NCBI RefSeq assembly: GCF_032460525.1
Contig: NZ_CP135963.1
Location: forward strand, 3,472,001 to 3,536,000
Direction of reading: 5' to 3'
Origin: Geodermatophilus sp. DSM 44513
GTDB lineage: Bacteria > Actinomycetota > Actinomycetes > Mycobacteriales > Geodermatophilaceae
Length of the DNA stretch: 64,000 bases
Below, one piece after another: positions 9,418 to 17,774 of the stretch; position 1 is the first letter of the stretch; each line of letters starts with the position of its first letter. Made by a program: the position numbers and the translations under genes. The notes under the pieces are model-generated. The model saw nothing but the letters and a program-made list of their open reading frames with translations, was not told the DNA's origin and searched no databases.

Positions 9418-9782
9418 GGACCGGGCAGCCGGCCCGGCCGCGGCCACAGCCGGGCGACCACCCGCCCGACGACGACGGCCGGGCCGTACGCGCGGCTGTC
9501 GTCGGTGACGAACGCGTTGTCACCCTCCACCCAGTGCCCGCCCCGGACCGCCCGGCGCACCCGCTTGACGACCAGCAGCCCCGGCCGGGACGGGAACCGG
9601 GCCAGCACGACGTCACCGTCGACGACCGGGCGTCCCGCGCCGGCACGGCGGACCAGCAGCCGGTCGCCGGAGCGCACCGTGGGGGACATCGAGGGACCGC
9701 GCACGCGGGCCAGCACCCACGGCGTGACCAGCGGCGGGACCGCTCCCGGGCCCCCCGGCTCGGCCGTGTCCCCGCTGCTCAC
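9408..9782 (-). CDS. sodX: nickel-type superoxide dismutase maturation protease (S26 family)
   Basis: 124-residue signal-peptidase-like protease that removes the leader of NiSOD so that the new N-terminal His can bind nickel. It has the S26 catalytic dyad: Ser31 in RGPSMSPTVRSGD and Lys73 in LLVVKRVRR, with the later family block GHWVEGDN. There is no transmembrane anchor, as expected for an enzyme acting on a cytoplasmic substrate. It is divergent from sodN across 51 bp, the usual sodX/sodN pairing. GTG start at 9782. Confidence 0.9.
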   Translation of the reverse strand: MSSGDTAEPGGPGAVPPLVTPWVLARVRGPSMSPTVRSGDRLLVRRAGAGRPVVDGDVVLARFPSRPGLLVVKRVRRAVRGGHWVEGDNAFVTDDSRAYGPAVVVGRVVARLWPRPGRLPGPQR

Positions 9783-9833
9783 CGGGAGTAGGGTCGCAGA
9801 CGACCGACCATCCCAGAACCGGAGGCTCAGCTC

Positions 9834-10235
9834 ATGCGTCTGCGCATGTTCTCCGCCGTGGAGGCCACCGCTCACTGCGACCTCCCCTGTGGCGTGTACG
9901 ACCCGGCCCAGGCCCGCATCGAAGCGGAGTCCGTCAAGGCGCTCCAGGAGAAGTACCAGGCCAACGACGACCCGGCCTTCCGCACCCGCGCGATCCTGAT
10001 CAAGGAGCAGCGGGCGGACCTGGTCAAGCACCACCTGTGGGTGCTGTGGACCGACTACTTCAAGCCGCCGCACTTCGAGAAGTACCCGCAGCTGCACGAG
10101 CTGTTCAACAAGGCGACCAAGCAGGCCGGCGCCGCGGGCGCCAAGGGCAGCATGGACCCCGCCGAGGGCCAGAAGCTCCTCGACCACATCGCGGAGATCG
10201 ACAAGATCTTCTGGGAGACCAAGGCCGCGGCATAG
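9834..10235 (+). CDS. sodN: superoxide dismutase, nickel-dependent
   Basis: 133-residue NiSOD that dismutates superoxide in the cytoplasm. A 13-residue leader (MRLRMFSAVEATA) precedes the intact nickel hook HCDLPCGVYDP; after cleavage His14, Cys15 and Cys19 of the precursor become the nickel ligands His1, Cys2 and Cys6. The remainder is the four-helix subunit. ATG at 9834 has a ggagg ribosome-binding site about 9 nt upstream, and a TAGGGT -10-like hexamer lies near 9787. A strong hairpin follows the gene. Confidence 0.97.
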   Translation: MRLRMFSAVEATAHCDLPCGVYDPAQARIEAESVKALQEKYQANDDPAFRTRAILIKEQRADLVKHHLWVLWTDYFKPPHFEKYPQLHELFNKATKQAGAAGAKGSMDPAEGQKLLDHIAEIDKIFWETKAAA

Positions 10236-10255
10236 CGCACGACGCAGCACCGCGA

Positions 10256-10289
10256 CGACGGCCGGCGAGCACGTGCTCGCCGGCCGTCG
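10256..10289 (+). terminator. terminator hairpin after sodN
   Basis: A perfect 34-bp palindrome with 17-nt arms (10256-10272 and 10273-10289), 20 nt after the sodN stop. There is no clear T-tract, as is usual in GC-rich actinobacteria. Confidence 0.75.
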
Positions 10290-10354
10290 CCGTCCCCGGC
10301 CCGCCGCCGGACCCGTCGGTGGTGACGACTCCTCCCCGGTACCGTCTGACCTCG

Positions 10355-11032
10355 ATGCGTATCGACCCGGCCGGGTGGCCGTTCGTCACCGGGCCCCTGG
10401 CACCCGCCGCGGTCCTGGCCGCCGCCGGGTGGGCCGCCGGCCGGCGCGGGCTGCGGCTCGCCGCCTGGCCCTTCGCACTCCTGTCGGCCTACATGGCGCT
10501 GTTCTTCCGCGACCCGGACCGCCGCTGCGACGTCGAGCCGGCGGCCCCGGACGACGTCCTCGCCCCCGCGGACGGCCTGGTGACGGTCGCCGGAGCAGCC
10601 CAGGAGGGCGTCGCCCCCGAACCGGTCCCCGAGGGCGGCTGGCAGCAGGTCAGCGTGTTCCTGTCCGTCGTCGACGTGCACGTCAACCGCTCCCCGTACC
10701 GCGGTGAGGTCGTGCAGAGCTCCTACCGCCCGGGCAGCTTCCTGGCCGCCTACCGCAGGGAGTCCGCGCACCGCAACGAGCGCAGCGAGCTGTGGCTGCG
10801 CGACGGCGGGCGCACCGTGGTGTTCCGGCAGCTGGTCGGCGTGCTCGCCCGGCGCATCGTCACCCGCACCGGCGTGGGCCGGCACCTGGCCACCGGCGAG
10901 CGGATGGGCCTGATGAAGTTCGGCTCCCGGATGGACGTCTTCCTCCCCCGGGAGTGCACCGTGCTCGTGCGGGTCGGCCAGCGGGTGCGCGGCGGTGAGA
11001 CCGTCATCGCCCGCTGGTCCGACCGCGGGTGA
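10355..11032 (+). CDS. psd: phosphatidylserine decarboxylase proenzyme
   Basis: 225-residue short-form decarboxylase making phosphatidylethanolamine from phosphatidylserine. It has N-terminal hydrophobic segments (about 10-45), the family block VFLSVVDVHVNRSPYRGEV, and the self-cleavage site LMKFGSRMDVF, where cleavage between Gly190 and Ser191 would generate the pyruvoyl cofactor on a 35-residue alpha chain. ATG start at 10355 with TACCGT 9 nt upstream. The stop overlaps the GTG of pssA, giving the usual psd-pssA operon. Confidence 0.94.
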   Translation: MRIDPAGWPFVTGPLAPAAVLAAAGWAAGRRGLRLAAWPFALLSAYMALFFRDPDRRCDVEPAAPDDVLAPADGLVTVAGAAQEGVAPEPVPEGGWQQVSVFLSVVDVHVNRSPYRGEVVQSSYRPGSFLAAYRRESAHRNERSELWLRDGGRTVVFRQLVGVLARRIVTRTGVGRHLATGERMGLMKFGSRMDVFLPRECTVLVRVGQRVRGGETVIARWSDRG

Positions 11033-11871
11033 GGGGGACGACGGTGCCCAGTTCGGCGTCCGGAGCGCGCGTCCCGCAGACCCGGCGGACGGCCACCGTC
11101 GAGTTCGTGCGGGGCTCGGTGCGGGGCTCCCGGCGGCGCGCGCGGGCCACCCTGCCCAGCCTGTTCACGCTGGCCAACATGATGTGCGGCTTCGTGGCGA
11201 TCCTGGTCTCCATCCGGGGCCAGTACACGCTGGCCGCCGTCCTGATCGGGTTCTCCGTCGTCTTCGACATCGCCGACGGCGCCGTCGCCCGCCTGGTCGG
11301 CGCGGTGACCCCGTTCGGCCTGCAGTTCGACTCCCTGGCCGACCTGGTCTCCTTCGGCCTGGCCCCGGCGCTGCTGGCCTTCACGCTGTTCTCCGAGGGC
11401 CGTGACGCCTGGGACCCGCTGGGCTGGGTGGTCTGCGGCCTGTGGGTGGCCTGCGCCGCCATCCGCCTGGCCCGCTTCAACACCACCATCGACCCGACCG
11501 CGGACAAGCGGTACTTCACCGGCCTGCCCAGCCCCGGCGCCGCCGGCGTCGTGCTGGCCTCGGTGTCCGCGTTCGGGAGTCAGATGCAGGGCCGCGACCG
11601 GTTGTGGGTGCTGCTGATCGTCGCGGTGCCCGCGGTGCTCATGGTCAGCACCATCCGGTTCCGCTCCTTCCGGTCACTGGTCAGCCCGAGGAGCGGGCGA
11701 CCCTACGGCCTGGTCGCCGCCGCACTCGCCCTCGTCGCCGGGCTCGCCACCGTCCCCGTCGTCACCGGCTGCGTGCTGGCCTACGGCTACCTGCTGGCAC
11801 CGGTGCTCGTGCCGGTCCTCTCCCCGCTCGGCCGCCTGGTGCCGGCCCGGCTCAAGGAGCTGCTCACGTGA
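11029..11871 (+). CDS. pssA: CDP-diacylglycerol-serine O-phosphatidyltransferase
   Basis: 280-residue membrane enzyme making phosphatidylserine, the substrate of Psd encoded just before it. The CDP-alcohol phosphotransferase signature DGx2ARx8Gx3Dx3D is intact (DGAVAR...G...D...D, residues 83-105) and is flanked by several membrane helices. GTG at 11029 overlaps the psd stop; an in-frame GTG at 11044 is an alternative. The stop overlaps the next acetyltransferase start (GTGA), so all three are probably co-transcribed. Confidence 0.95.
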   Translation: MRGTTVPSSASGARVPQTRRTATVEFVRGSVRGSRRRARATLPSLFTLANMMCGFVAILVSIRGQYTLAAVLIGFSVVFDIADGAVARLVGAVTPFGLQFDSLADLVSFGLAPALLAFTLFSEGRDAWDPLGWVVCGLWVACAAIRLARFNTTIDPTADKRYFTGLPSPGAAGVVLASVSAFGSQMQGRDRLWVLLIVAVPAVLMVSTIRFRSFRSLVSPRSGRPYGLVAAALALVAGLATVPVVTGCVLAYGYLLAPVLVPVLSPLGRLVPARLKELLT

Positions 11872-12428
11872 GCGAGCGTGCGAGCTCCCGCGCGGGACAG
11901 GGCACCGTGCGGCCGGTGCGCCCGGACGACGTCCCCGCCGTCGTGGCCCTGGTGCGCGAGCTGGCCGAGTACGAGCGGGCACCCGACGAGGCGCGGATGA
12001 CCGAGGCGCAGCTGGCCGGGGCCCTCTTCGGAGAGGCACCGGCGGTGTTCGGCCACGTCGCCGTGGTCGAGGGCGAGGTTGTCGGCACGGCGCTGTGGTT
12101 CCGCACCTTCTCCACCTGGCGCGGCACCCACGGCATCCACCTCGAGGACCTCTACGTGCAGCCGGCCCACCGCGGCCGCGGGCTGGGCCGCGAGCTGCTG
12201 CGCACGCTGGCCGACCTGTGCGTGCAGCGCGGGTACTCCCGGCTGGAGTGGTCGGTGCTGGACTGGAACACCCCGTCGATCGAGTTCTACCGGGCCGCCG
12301 GAGCGGTGCCGATGGACGGGTGGTCGGTCTTCCGGCTCACCGACGACGCCCTCGAGCACTTCGCCGCCGCGGTGCGCGGAGGCCCCGCGGCAGGTGGGTG
12401 GGCAGCCGGAGGCCGCGCGCCCTCCTAG
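11868..12428 (+). CDS. GNAT family N-acetyltransferase (diamine/spermidine acetyltransferase-like)
   Basis: 186-residue acetyl-CoA-dependent acetyltransferase. Motif A is LEDLYVQPAHRGRGLGRELL and the C-terminal part has WSVLDWNTPSIEFYRAAGA, the arrangement seen in the spermidine/diamine acetyltransferase branch. GTG at 11868 overlaps the pssA stop. The first codons (gtgagcgagcgtgcgagctc) resemble the family-B junction repeat, so the N-terminus VSERASSRAG is probably repeat-derived. The substrate is uncertain. Confidence 0.82.
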   Translation: MSERASSRAGQGTVRPVRPDDVPAVVALVRELAEYERAPDEARMTEAQLAGALFGEAPAVFGHVAVVEGEVVGTALWFRTFSTWRGTHGIHLEDLYVQPAHRGRGLGRELLRTLADLCVQRGYSRLEWSVLDWNTPSIEFYRAAGAVPMDGWSVFRLTDDALEHFAAAVRGGPAAGGWAAGGRAPS

Positions 12429-12482
12429 GGTGACGCCGGGTGCTGGACGGCCGGCCGGGTCGCCGCGGAGGTGGAGGACGCG

Positions 12483-13265
12483 ATGACGAACGAGCGCAAG
12501 CCCGCGGAGTGCTGGCTGACCGACATGGACGGCGTCCTGGTGCACGAGGGGCAGGCGCTGCCGGGCGCCGCGGACTTCCTGCAGCGCCTGACCGAGGCCG
12601 GCCGGCGGTTCCTCGTCCTCACCAACAACTCGATCTTCACGCCGCGGGACCTGTCCGCGCGGCTGGCCCGCTCCGGCCTGCAGGTGCCCGAGGCCTCGAT
12701 CTGGACCTCCGCGCTGGCCACCGCGGACTTCCTGGCCACCCAGCTGCCCGGCGGCTCGGCGTTCGTCGTCGGCGAGGCGGGGCTGACCACCGCGCTGCAC
12801 GAGGCCGGCTACACGCTCACCGACACCAACCCGGACTACGTCGTCCTCGGGGAGACCCGCACCTACTCCTTCGAGGCGATCACCCGGGCGGTCCGGCTGA
12901 TCGGCGCGGGGGCACGGTTCATCGCCACCAACCCCGACGTCACCGGCCCCTCCCCCGAGGGCCCGCTGCCGGCCACCGGGTCGGTCGCGGCGATGATCAC
13001 CCGCGCCACGGGCGCCGAGCCCTACTTCGTCGGCAAGCCCAACCCGATGATGTTCCGCAGCGCGATGCGCCGCATCGAGGCGCACTCGGAGACCACCGTC
13101 ATGATCGGCGACCGGATGGACACCGACGTGGTCGCCGGCATCGAGGCCGGCCTGGACACCATCCTGGTGCTCACCGGCTCCACCCGGGCCGCCGACGTCG
13201 CCCGCTTCCCGTTCCGGCCGGGGCGGGTGCTGGACTCCATCGCCGACGTCGTGGACCTGGTGTGA
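12483..13265 (+). CDS. HAD-IIA family hydrolase (NagD-like phosphatase)
   Basis: 260-residue HAD phosphatase of the NagD/PGP subfamily. It has motif I DMDGVLV (nucleophile Asp), motif II LTNNS, motif III region GKPNPMMF, motif IV IGDRMDTDVVAGIEAGL, and the cap between motifs II and III. ATG at 12483 is preferred over GTG 12471 because ggagg sits 5 nt upstream. A TAGGGT hexamer overlaps the stop of the preceding gene. Substrates in the family include small phosphosugars and nucleotides; none can be assigned here. Confidence 0.88.
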   Translation: MTNERKPAECWLTDMDGVLVHEGQALPGAADFLQRLTEAGRRFLVLTNNSIFTPRDLSARLARSGLQVPEASIWTSALATADFLATQLPGGSAFVVGEAGLTTALHEAGYTLTDTNPDYVVLGETRTYSFEAITRAVRLIGAGARFIATNPDVTGPSPEGPLPATGSVAAMITRATGAEPYFVGKPNPMMFRSAMRRIEAHSETTVMIGDRMDTDVVAGIEAGLDTILVLTGSTRAADVARFPFRPGRVLDSIADVVDLV

Positions 13266-13732
13266 CCGCCGGGGGGCACCGACCGGACGTGACCGTGCGG
13301 CCGGCGGCCGTCGACGACCTGCCCCGCCTGGTGGAGCTGATCGACCTCGGCGCCACCCGCGCGGGCAAGGAGGACCGCAGCGACCAGGCCGGCTACCGGC
13401 GGGCGCTCGCCGAGATCGACGCCGCCCCGCACGACGAGGTGCTGGTGGCCGTCGTCGGCGGGGAGGTCGTCGGCGTCTGCCAGGTCTTCGCCGTCCGGCA
13501 CCTGCAGGAGCGGGGCGGCCTGTGCGCGGAGGTGGAGTCGGTGCACGTGCACCCCGACGTCCGCGGGGGCGGGGTCGGCTCGGTGCTGCTCGACGCGGCC
13601 GTCGCGCAGGCCCGGGCGTGGGGGTGCTACCGCGTGCAGCTGACCAGCGACAAGACCCGCGGGGACGCGCACCGCTTCTACGCCCGGCACGGGTTCACCG
13701 CGACCCACGAGGGGTTCAAGCTGCGGCTGTGA
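13262..13732 (+). CDS. GNAT family N-acetyltransferase
   Basis: 156-residue acetyltransferase with the acetyl-CoA loop VESVHVHPDVRGGGVGSVLL and the C-terminal FYARHGFTATHEGFKLRL. GTG at 13262 overlaps the stop of the HAD gene (GTGA). The substrate is unknown. It ends 8 bp before the stop of the convergent membrane-protein gene. Confidence 0.85.
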   Translation: MTAGGHRPDVTVRPAAVDDLPRLVELIDLGATRAGKEDRSDQAGYRRALAEIDAAPHDEVLVAVVGGEVVGVCQVFAVRHLQERGGLCAEVESVHVHPDVRGGGVGSVLLDAAVAQARAWGCYRVQLTSDKTRGDAHRFYARHGFTATHEGFKLRL

Positions 13733-13740
13733 GGCCCCGG

Positions 13741-14223
13741 TCAGCGCTCGAGGAAGGCCAGCCGGGCCTCCGGGGTGGCCAGCAGGTACAGCTCGGTGGC
13801 CACCAGCACCAGGAGCGGGACGCCGACCCACTCACCGCCCCACTCGGTGGCCGAGTACCAGCCGAACAGGCCCAGCAGCAGCTGCAGGAAGACCACCGGG
13901 CCGCGGGACCACGGCGAGAGCCGCCACAGACCCACCGCGGCGGCCCCCAGCAGGGCGGCGAAGAAGCCCACGTAGACGACCTCGGCCAGGGCCCGGGAGA
14001 CGCTGTCGGGCGCGGAGGTCACCGTGAGCACGAGCAGCCACAGCGCGACCGCGGCCAGCGCGGCCGCCTCGAGGCCGGCCACCAGCGCGGCCCGGCGGAC
14101 GGCGGGGGGCGCCTCCGGGCGTGCCCGCTGCGGGCGCGGCGCGGCCGGCTCGGCGGCGCCCCCGAGCAGCCGCTCGGCCCGGCGGCGGTCCCGCGGCGGC
14201 CTGGCTCCGGACTGCTCGGTCAC
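13741..14223 (-). CDS. hypothetical four-helix membrane protein
   Basis: 160 residues with a basic, Pro-rich cytoplasmic N-terminus (about 1-45) followed by four hydrophobic segments (about 47-68, 78-98, 105-123 and 128-150). No known domain is recognised. The conserved-looking block is FLQLLLGLFGWYSATEWGGEW. GTG start at 14223, divergent from the lipid kinase gene across 132 bp. Confidence 0.7.
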   Translation of the reverse strand: MTEQSGARPPRDRRRAERLLGGAAEPAAPRPQRARPEAPPAVRRAALVAGLEAAALAAVALWLLVLTVTSAPDSVSRALAEVVYVGFFAALLGAAAVGLWRLSPWSRGPVVFLQLLLGLFGWYSATEWGGEWVGVPLLVLVATELYLLATPEARLAFLER

Positions 14224-14342
14224 GGTCGGAGGGTACGCGCCGGGACCGGGCGGGCCGCCGTCCCGAGACGCTGCGCCCGCGGGCCCGGCGGCCGGCTGCC
14301 CGGCCCGCTTCCGCCGGGGCCGGGACGGGCGTCCCCGCTGGC

Positions 14343-14348
14343 TAGCCT
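14343..14348 (+). promoter_or_regulatory. leaderless -10 (TAGCCT) for the lipid kinase gene
   Basis: The hexamer ends 7 nt before the ATG at 14356, placing the transcription start on the start codon. Confidence 0.5.
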
Positions 14349-14355
14349 GACGGGC

Positions 14356-15378
14356 ATGCGCGCGCTCGTGGTGGCCAACCCGGTGGCGACCACGACCAGC
14401 CGCGGGGTGCGCGACCGCGTGCTCGCCGCCCTCGCCGGCTCGCTCGACGTCCAGCTCGCCGAGACCACGCACCGCGGCCACGGCGCCGAGCTGGCCCGCA
14501 AGGCCGGCGTGGACGGCGTCGACGTCGTGGTCACCCTCGGCGGTGACGGCACGGTCAACGAGGTGGTCAACGGGTTGCTGCACGACGGGCCCGGCCAGGA
14601 CGTGCCGCCGCTGGCCGTCGTCCCGGGTGGGTCGACCAACGTGTTCGCCCGGGCCCTGGGCCGCTCCCGGGACCCGGTCGCCGCGGCCACCGAGGTGGTG
14701 GAGTCCGTGCGCGCCGGGCGGGTCCGGCGGATCTCCCTGGCGACGGCCAGCGCCCGCGGCGTCAGCGCGGCACCGGCCCGGCTGCCGGACCCGGTGGCGG
14801 CCCGCGCGGCCGCCGACGCGGGGGCCGCGGCCTCCCCGGGGTGGGCCGAGCCGCGCTGGTTCGTCTTCTCGGCGGGCCTCGGCTTCGACGCCGACGTGAT
14901 CGGCCGGGTGGAGGCCCACCGCGCCCGCGGGCGCCGCTCGACCGGGCTGCTGTACGTCCAGGAGGCGACCGGCGCGTTCGTGTTCGGCCGGGAGCGCCGC
15001 GACCCGGCGATGACGGCGCAGCTGCCCGGCCGACCGGCCGTCGACGGGTTATTCCTCTGCCTGGTCTCCAACGTCTCGCCGTGGACCTACCTGGGTGCCC
15101 GCGCGGTCAACCCGACGCCGGACGCCTCCTTCGACTCCGGCCTGGACGTCTTCGCGCTGGGGCGCACCGGTGTCCTGCGGATGCTGCGCCACGTGCGGGA
15201 GGCGTTCGGCCCGCGCCCGGACGTCCGGGGGGACGGCGTGCACCGCTGGCACGACCTGACCGAGCTGACGCTCACTGCGCGCCGGCCGCAGGGCTGGCAG
15301 CTGGACGGGGACCACCTCGGGACGGCGACCGGGCTGCGGGTGCGCAGCGTGCCCGACGCGCTCGCCGTCTTCGTCTGA
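14356..15378 (+). CDS. diacylglycerol kinase family lipid kinase
   Basis: 340-residue lipid kinase of the DagK/YegS type. It has the catalytic-loop motif GGDGTVNEV (62-70) and the nucleotide-binding PGGSTNVFARALG, followed by the C-terminal beta-sandwich domain containing the acceptor site. It could phosphorylate diacylglycerol or a related lipid at the inner membrane. A 16-bp direct repeat (tcgtctgacgccgacg) begins over its last codons (15371-15386) and recurs at 15444-15459. Confidence 0.85.
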   Translation: MRALVVANPVATTTSRGVRDRVLAALAGSLDVQLAETTHRGHGAELARKAGVDGVDVVVTLGGDGTVNEVVNGLLHDGPGQDVPPLAVVPGGSTNVFARALGRSRDPVAAATEVVESVRAGRVRRISLATASARGVSAAPARLPDPVAARAAADAGAAASPGWAEPRWFVFSAGLGFDADVIGRVEAHRARGRRSTGLLYVQEATGAFVFGRERRDPAMTAQLPGRPAVDGLFLCLVSNVSPWTYLGARAVNPTPDASFDSGLDVFALGRTGVLRMLRHVREAFGPRPDVRGDGVHRWHDLTELTLTARRPQGWQLDGDHLGTATGLRVRSVPDALAVFV

Positions 15379-15582
15379 CGCCGACGCGAGCATCGCAGCG
15401 AGCGAGGAGCGGACCGGCGGCGGAAGACGACCTGAGGGCACCGTCGTCTGACGCCGACGGGCCGGTGGACCGGGCGGTTCCGCTACCGGCCCGGGACCTG
15501 CGGCTTCGCACGCGGTGGACGGGTCTGTCAACGCAGCGCGCGGGGTGACCGACGGGTCGAGTGGCAGCCCTACCACGCCCAT

Positions 15583-15598
15583 GGTGAGCTTGCTCACG
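15583..15598. promoter_or_regulatory. CRP-type operator upstream of whiB1
   Basis: ggtgagcttgctcacg is a perfect palindrome in its inner 14 bp and matches the actinobacterial CRP consensus GTGAnnTnGnTCAC at every fixed position. Its centre is about 38 bp upstream of a TTGACA -35 element. The M. tuberculosis whiB1 promoter is known to be CRP-controlled. Confidence 0.65.
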
Positions 15599-15625
15599 AG
15601 GGGTCGACCGATCCCGGCGTTCAGC

Positions 15626-15653
15626 TTGACAGTCCCCCTCGCCGTGAAAACAT
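15626..15653 (+). promoter_or_regulatory. candidate whiB1 promoter
   Basis: A perfect -35 TTGACA (15626-15631) is followed after 16 bp by a weak -10 (aaacat). The leader would be about 135 nt. The rest of the 417-bp gap between the lipid kinase and whiB1 holds the CRP-type site, the second copy of the 16-bp direct repeat (15444-15459) and no convincing gene. Confidence 0.5.
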
Positions 15654-15795
15654 CGCGGGAGAAAGCAACCTGTCGGTAACACGTGCATGAAGTCGCCGTG
15701 CCAGGGCGCCGGCCACCCCGGTGCCGGCCCGCGGATCGGCCCACGGCCGACGACGGCTGCACCAGACCGTAGACGACATCGAGGAGAACACGGCC

Positions 15796-16047
15796 ATGGA
15801 CTGGCGCCACCGCGCCCTGTGCCGCGACGAGGACCCGGAGCTGTTCTTCCCCATCGGGACGACCGGCCCCGCCCTCGTGCAGATCGAGCAGGCCAAGGCC
15901 GTGTGCCGGCGCTGCCCCGTCGTCGAGTCGTGCCTGGACTGGGCACTGCGCGCGGGGCAGGACTCCGGTGTCTGGGGCGGACTGTCCGAGGACGAGCGGC
16001 GCGCCCTCAAGCGCCGCCAGGCCCGCACGCGGGTCCGCACCGCCTGA
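15796..16047 (+). CDS. whiB1: WhiB1-type iron-sulfur transcription factor
   Basis: 83-residue WhiB protein binding a [4Fe-4S] cluster through Cys9, Cys37, Cys40 and Cys46. It has the turn GVWGG and basic C-terminus (DERRALKRRQARTRVRT). The start MDWRHRALCRDEDPELFFP is nearly identical to mycobacterial WhiB1, an essential NO-responsive regulator that binds the principal sigma factor. ATG at 15796; upstream in-frame GTG starts would add unconserved residues. whiB1 beside a convergent pdtaS is the mycobacterial arrangement. Confidence 0.95.
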   Translation: MDWRHRALCRDEDPELFFPIGTTGPALVQIEQAKAVCRRCPVVESCLDWALRAGQDSGVWGGLSEDERRALKRRQARTRVRTA

Positions 16048-16101
16048 GCACACCGCACCGCCGGCACCGGGCTCGATCCCGGCCGCCGCATCGCACCGCC
16101 G

Positions 16102-16136
16102 ACGAGGCCGGCCCGGGATCCCCGGGCCGGCCTCGT
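16102..16136. terminator. bidirectional terminator between whiB1 and pdtaS
   Basis: Perfect 16-nt arms (16102-16117 and 16121-16136) with a 3-nt loop, between two convergent genes. Confidence 0.85.
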
Positions 16137-16152
16137 GGCGTGTCGGGGGGTG

Positions 16153-17646
16153 TCAGCGCCGGAGCCGGCCGGCACCGGGGAGGGACAGCACCACCTCGGT
16201 GCCCCCGGCGTCGGCCGGCACCGACGGCGGGCTGGTCATCGTCAGGCTGCCGCCCAGCTCGGTGGTGACGAGGGTGCGCACGATCTGCAGTCCCAGCCCC
16301 TCGCTGGCCGACGGGTCGAAGTCGGCGGGCAGGCCCCGCCCGTCGTCGACGACGCGGACGACGAGGTCCTCGCCGTCCCGCTCGGCCACCAGGTCGATGC
16401 AGCCCGGGCTGCCGTCGGGGAACGCGTGCTCGGCGGCGTTGTGCAGCAGCTCGGTGACCGCCAGCACCAGCGGGGTCGCGACCTCGGCCGGCAGCTCGCC
16501 GAAGCCGCCGGTCCGCCGGGTCCGCGCCGCCGGGCCGACCGAGGTGAGGTCGCCCAGCATCGGCAGGACCCGGTCGAGCACGTCGTCGACGTCGACCACG
16601 TCCTCGCGGCTGCCGGCCAGGGTCTCGTGCACGACGGCGATCGAGGCGACCCGGCGCACCGACTCCTCCAGCGCCTCGCGGGCCGCCGGCTCGGTCATCC
16701 GCCGCGCCTGCAACCGCAGCAGCGCGGCCACGGTCTGCAGGTTGTTCTTCACCCGGTGATGGATCTCCCGGATGGTCGCGTCCTTGGTCAGCAGCGCGCG
16801 GTCCCGCCGGCGGACGTCGGTCACGTCGCGCACCAGCACCAGCGCGCCGGTCTCGGCCCCGGGCGCCCGCAGCGGCAGCGCGCGCAGCAGCAGGGTCGCC
16901 GCGACGCACTCGACGTCCATCGGGTCGGGGAACCGCCCGTCCACCGCGGCGCGGATGCCGGCCGCCACGGCCTCCCCCGCCACCCGGTCGGCCGCGGCGT
17001 CCCGGGTGAGGAGGCCCAGGTCCGCCCCGACGACGTCGCCGGTGACGCCGAGCCGGCGGTAGGCCGACAGCGCGTTGGGGCTGGCGTAGACCGCGCGCCC
17101 GGCGGCGTCCAGCCGCACCAGGCCGTCGCCCACCCGCGGGCTGAGCTCGCCGTCCAGCGGCTTGCGCGGCGGGAACGTGCCGGCCGAGACCATCAGGCAC
17201 AGGTCGGCGGCGATGTCGAGGTAGGTGAGCTCCAGGGTGGACGGCGACCGGGTGACGGCCAGGTTGGTGTCCCGCGCCAGGACCGCGACGACGACGCCGT
17301 CGTGCCGCACCGGCACCACCTCCCGCCGCCGCGGGGTGCTGCCCGACCAGTCCGGCTCGCCCTCCGTCACCGGACGGCCCTCGCGGTGCGCGACCCCGAG
17401 GGGCTCGGCGTCCGGCCCCTCCACCTCCGAGCCGACCAGGTCGTCGGGCTGGCTGGTCGGCGCGGTCAGCGGGCGCACCTGGGCCACGCACCACCACGCG
17501 CCGGTGCGCAGCGGCACCCACAGGGTCAGGTCGGCGAACGAGAGGTCGGCCAGCAGCTGCCAGTCGGCCACCAGCCGGCGGGCGTGGTCGACCTGGTCCG
17601 GGGCAGAGGCCGACCCCCGGGTGAGGCGTTCGGAGAGGCTGTTCAT
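16153..17646 (-). CDS. pdtaS: PdtaS-type sensor histidine kinase
   Basis: 497-residue soluble sensor kinase with an N-terminal GAF-like half (about 1-170), a PAS domain (about 175-290) and a HisKA_2/HATPase_c catalytic region. The phosphoacceptor is in REIHHRVKNNLQTVAALLRL (about 295). The N box is TELLHNAAEHAF, and GRGLP and GLGLQIV are nucleotide-binding. There is no membrane segment. In mycobacteria PdtaS signals to an ANTAR response regulator that binds RNA. An ANTAR protein is encoded at 54853 in this window but lacks a receiver domain. ATG at 17646. Confidence 0.9.
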   Translation of the reverse strand: MNSLSERLTRGSASAPDQVDHARRLVADWQLLADLSFADLTLWVPLRTGAWWCVAQVRPLTAPTSQPDDLVGSEVEGPDAEPLGVAHREGRPVTEGEPDWSGSTPRRREVVPVRHDGVVVAVLARDTNLAVTRSPSTLELTYLDIAADLCLMVSAGTFPPRKPLDGELSPRVGDGLVRLDAAGRAVYASPNALSAYRRLGVTGDVVGADLGLLTRDAAADRVAGEAVAAGIRAAVDGRFPDPMDVECVAATLLLRALPLRAPGAETGALVLVRDVTDVRRRDRALLTKDATIREIHHRVKNNLQTVAALLRLQARRMTEPAAREALEESVRRVASIAVVHETLAGSREDVVDVDDVLDRVLPMLGDLTSVGPAARTRRTGGFGELPAEVATPLVLAVTELLHNAAEHAFPDGSPGCIDLVAERDGEDLVVRVVDDGRGLPADFDPSASEGLGLQIVRTLVTTELGGSLTMTSPPSVPADAGGTEVVLSLPGAGRLRR

Positions 17647-17694
17647 CTTGACCTGAGGGTATGCAGGGCCCCGCGCCGGGCCCGGTGAGGTGCT

Positions 17695-17757
17695 GGAACG
17701 GCCGCCCTGCAGGGCCCCGCGGCGAGCTTGCGAGGCGTGGGGGGCAGGGTGGTCCTC
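17695..17757 (-). repeat. family-A intergenic hairpin repeat, copy 3
   Basis: Read on the minus strand it matches copy 1 at 2386 almost base for base (accaccctgccccc, acgcctcgc, ggccgttcc). The stem is gccgccctgc with gcagggtggt. Unlike the other copies it lies between two divergent start codons, so it cannot be a simple terminator here. Confidence 0.7.
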
Positions 17758-17761
17758 CATC

Positions 17762-17767
17762 TAGGCT
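17762..17767 (+). promoter_or_regulatory. leaderless -10 (TAGGCT)
   Basis: Ends 7 nt before the GTG at 17775 of the acetyltransferase gene, consistent with a leaderless transcript. Confidence 0.5.
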
Positions 17768-17774
17768 CGCGGTC

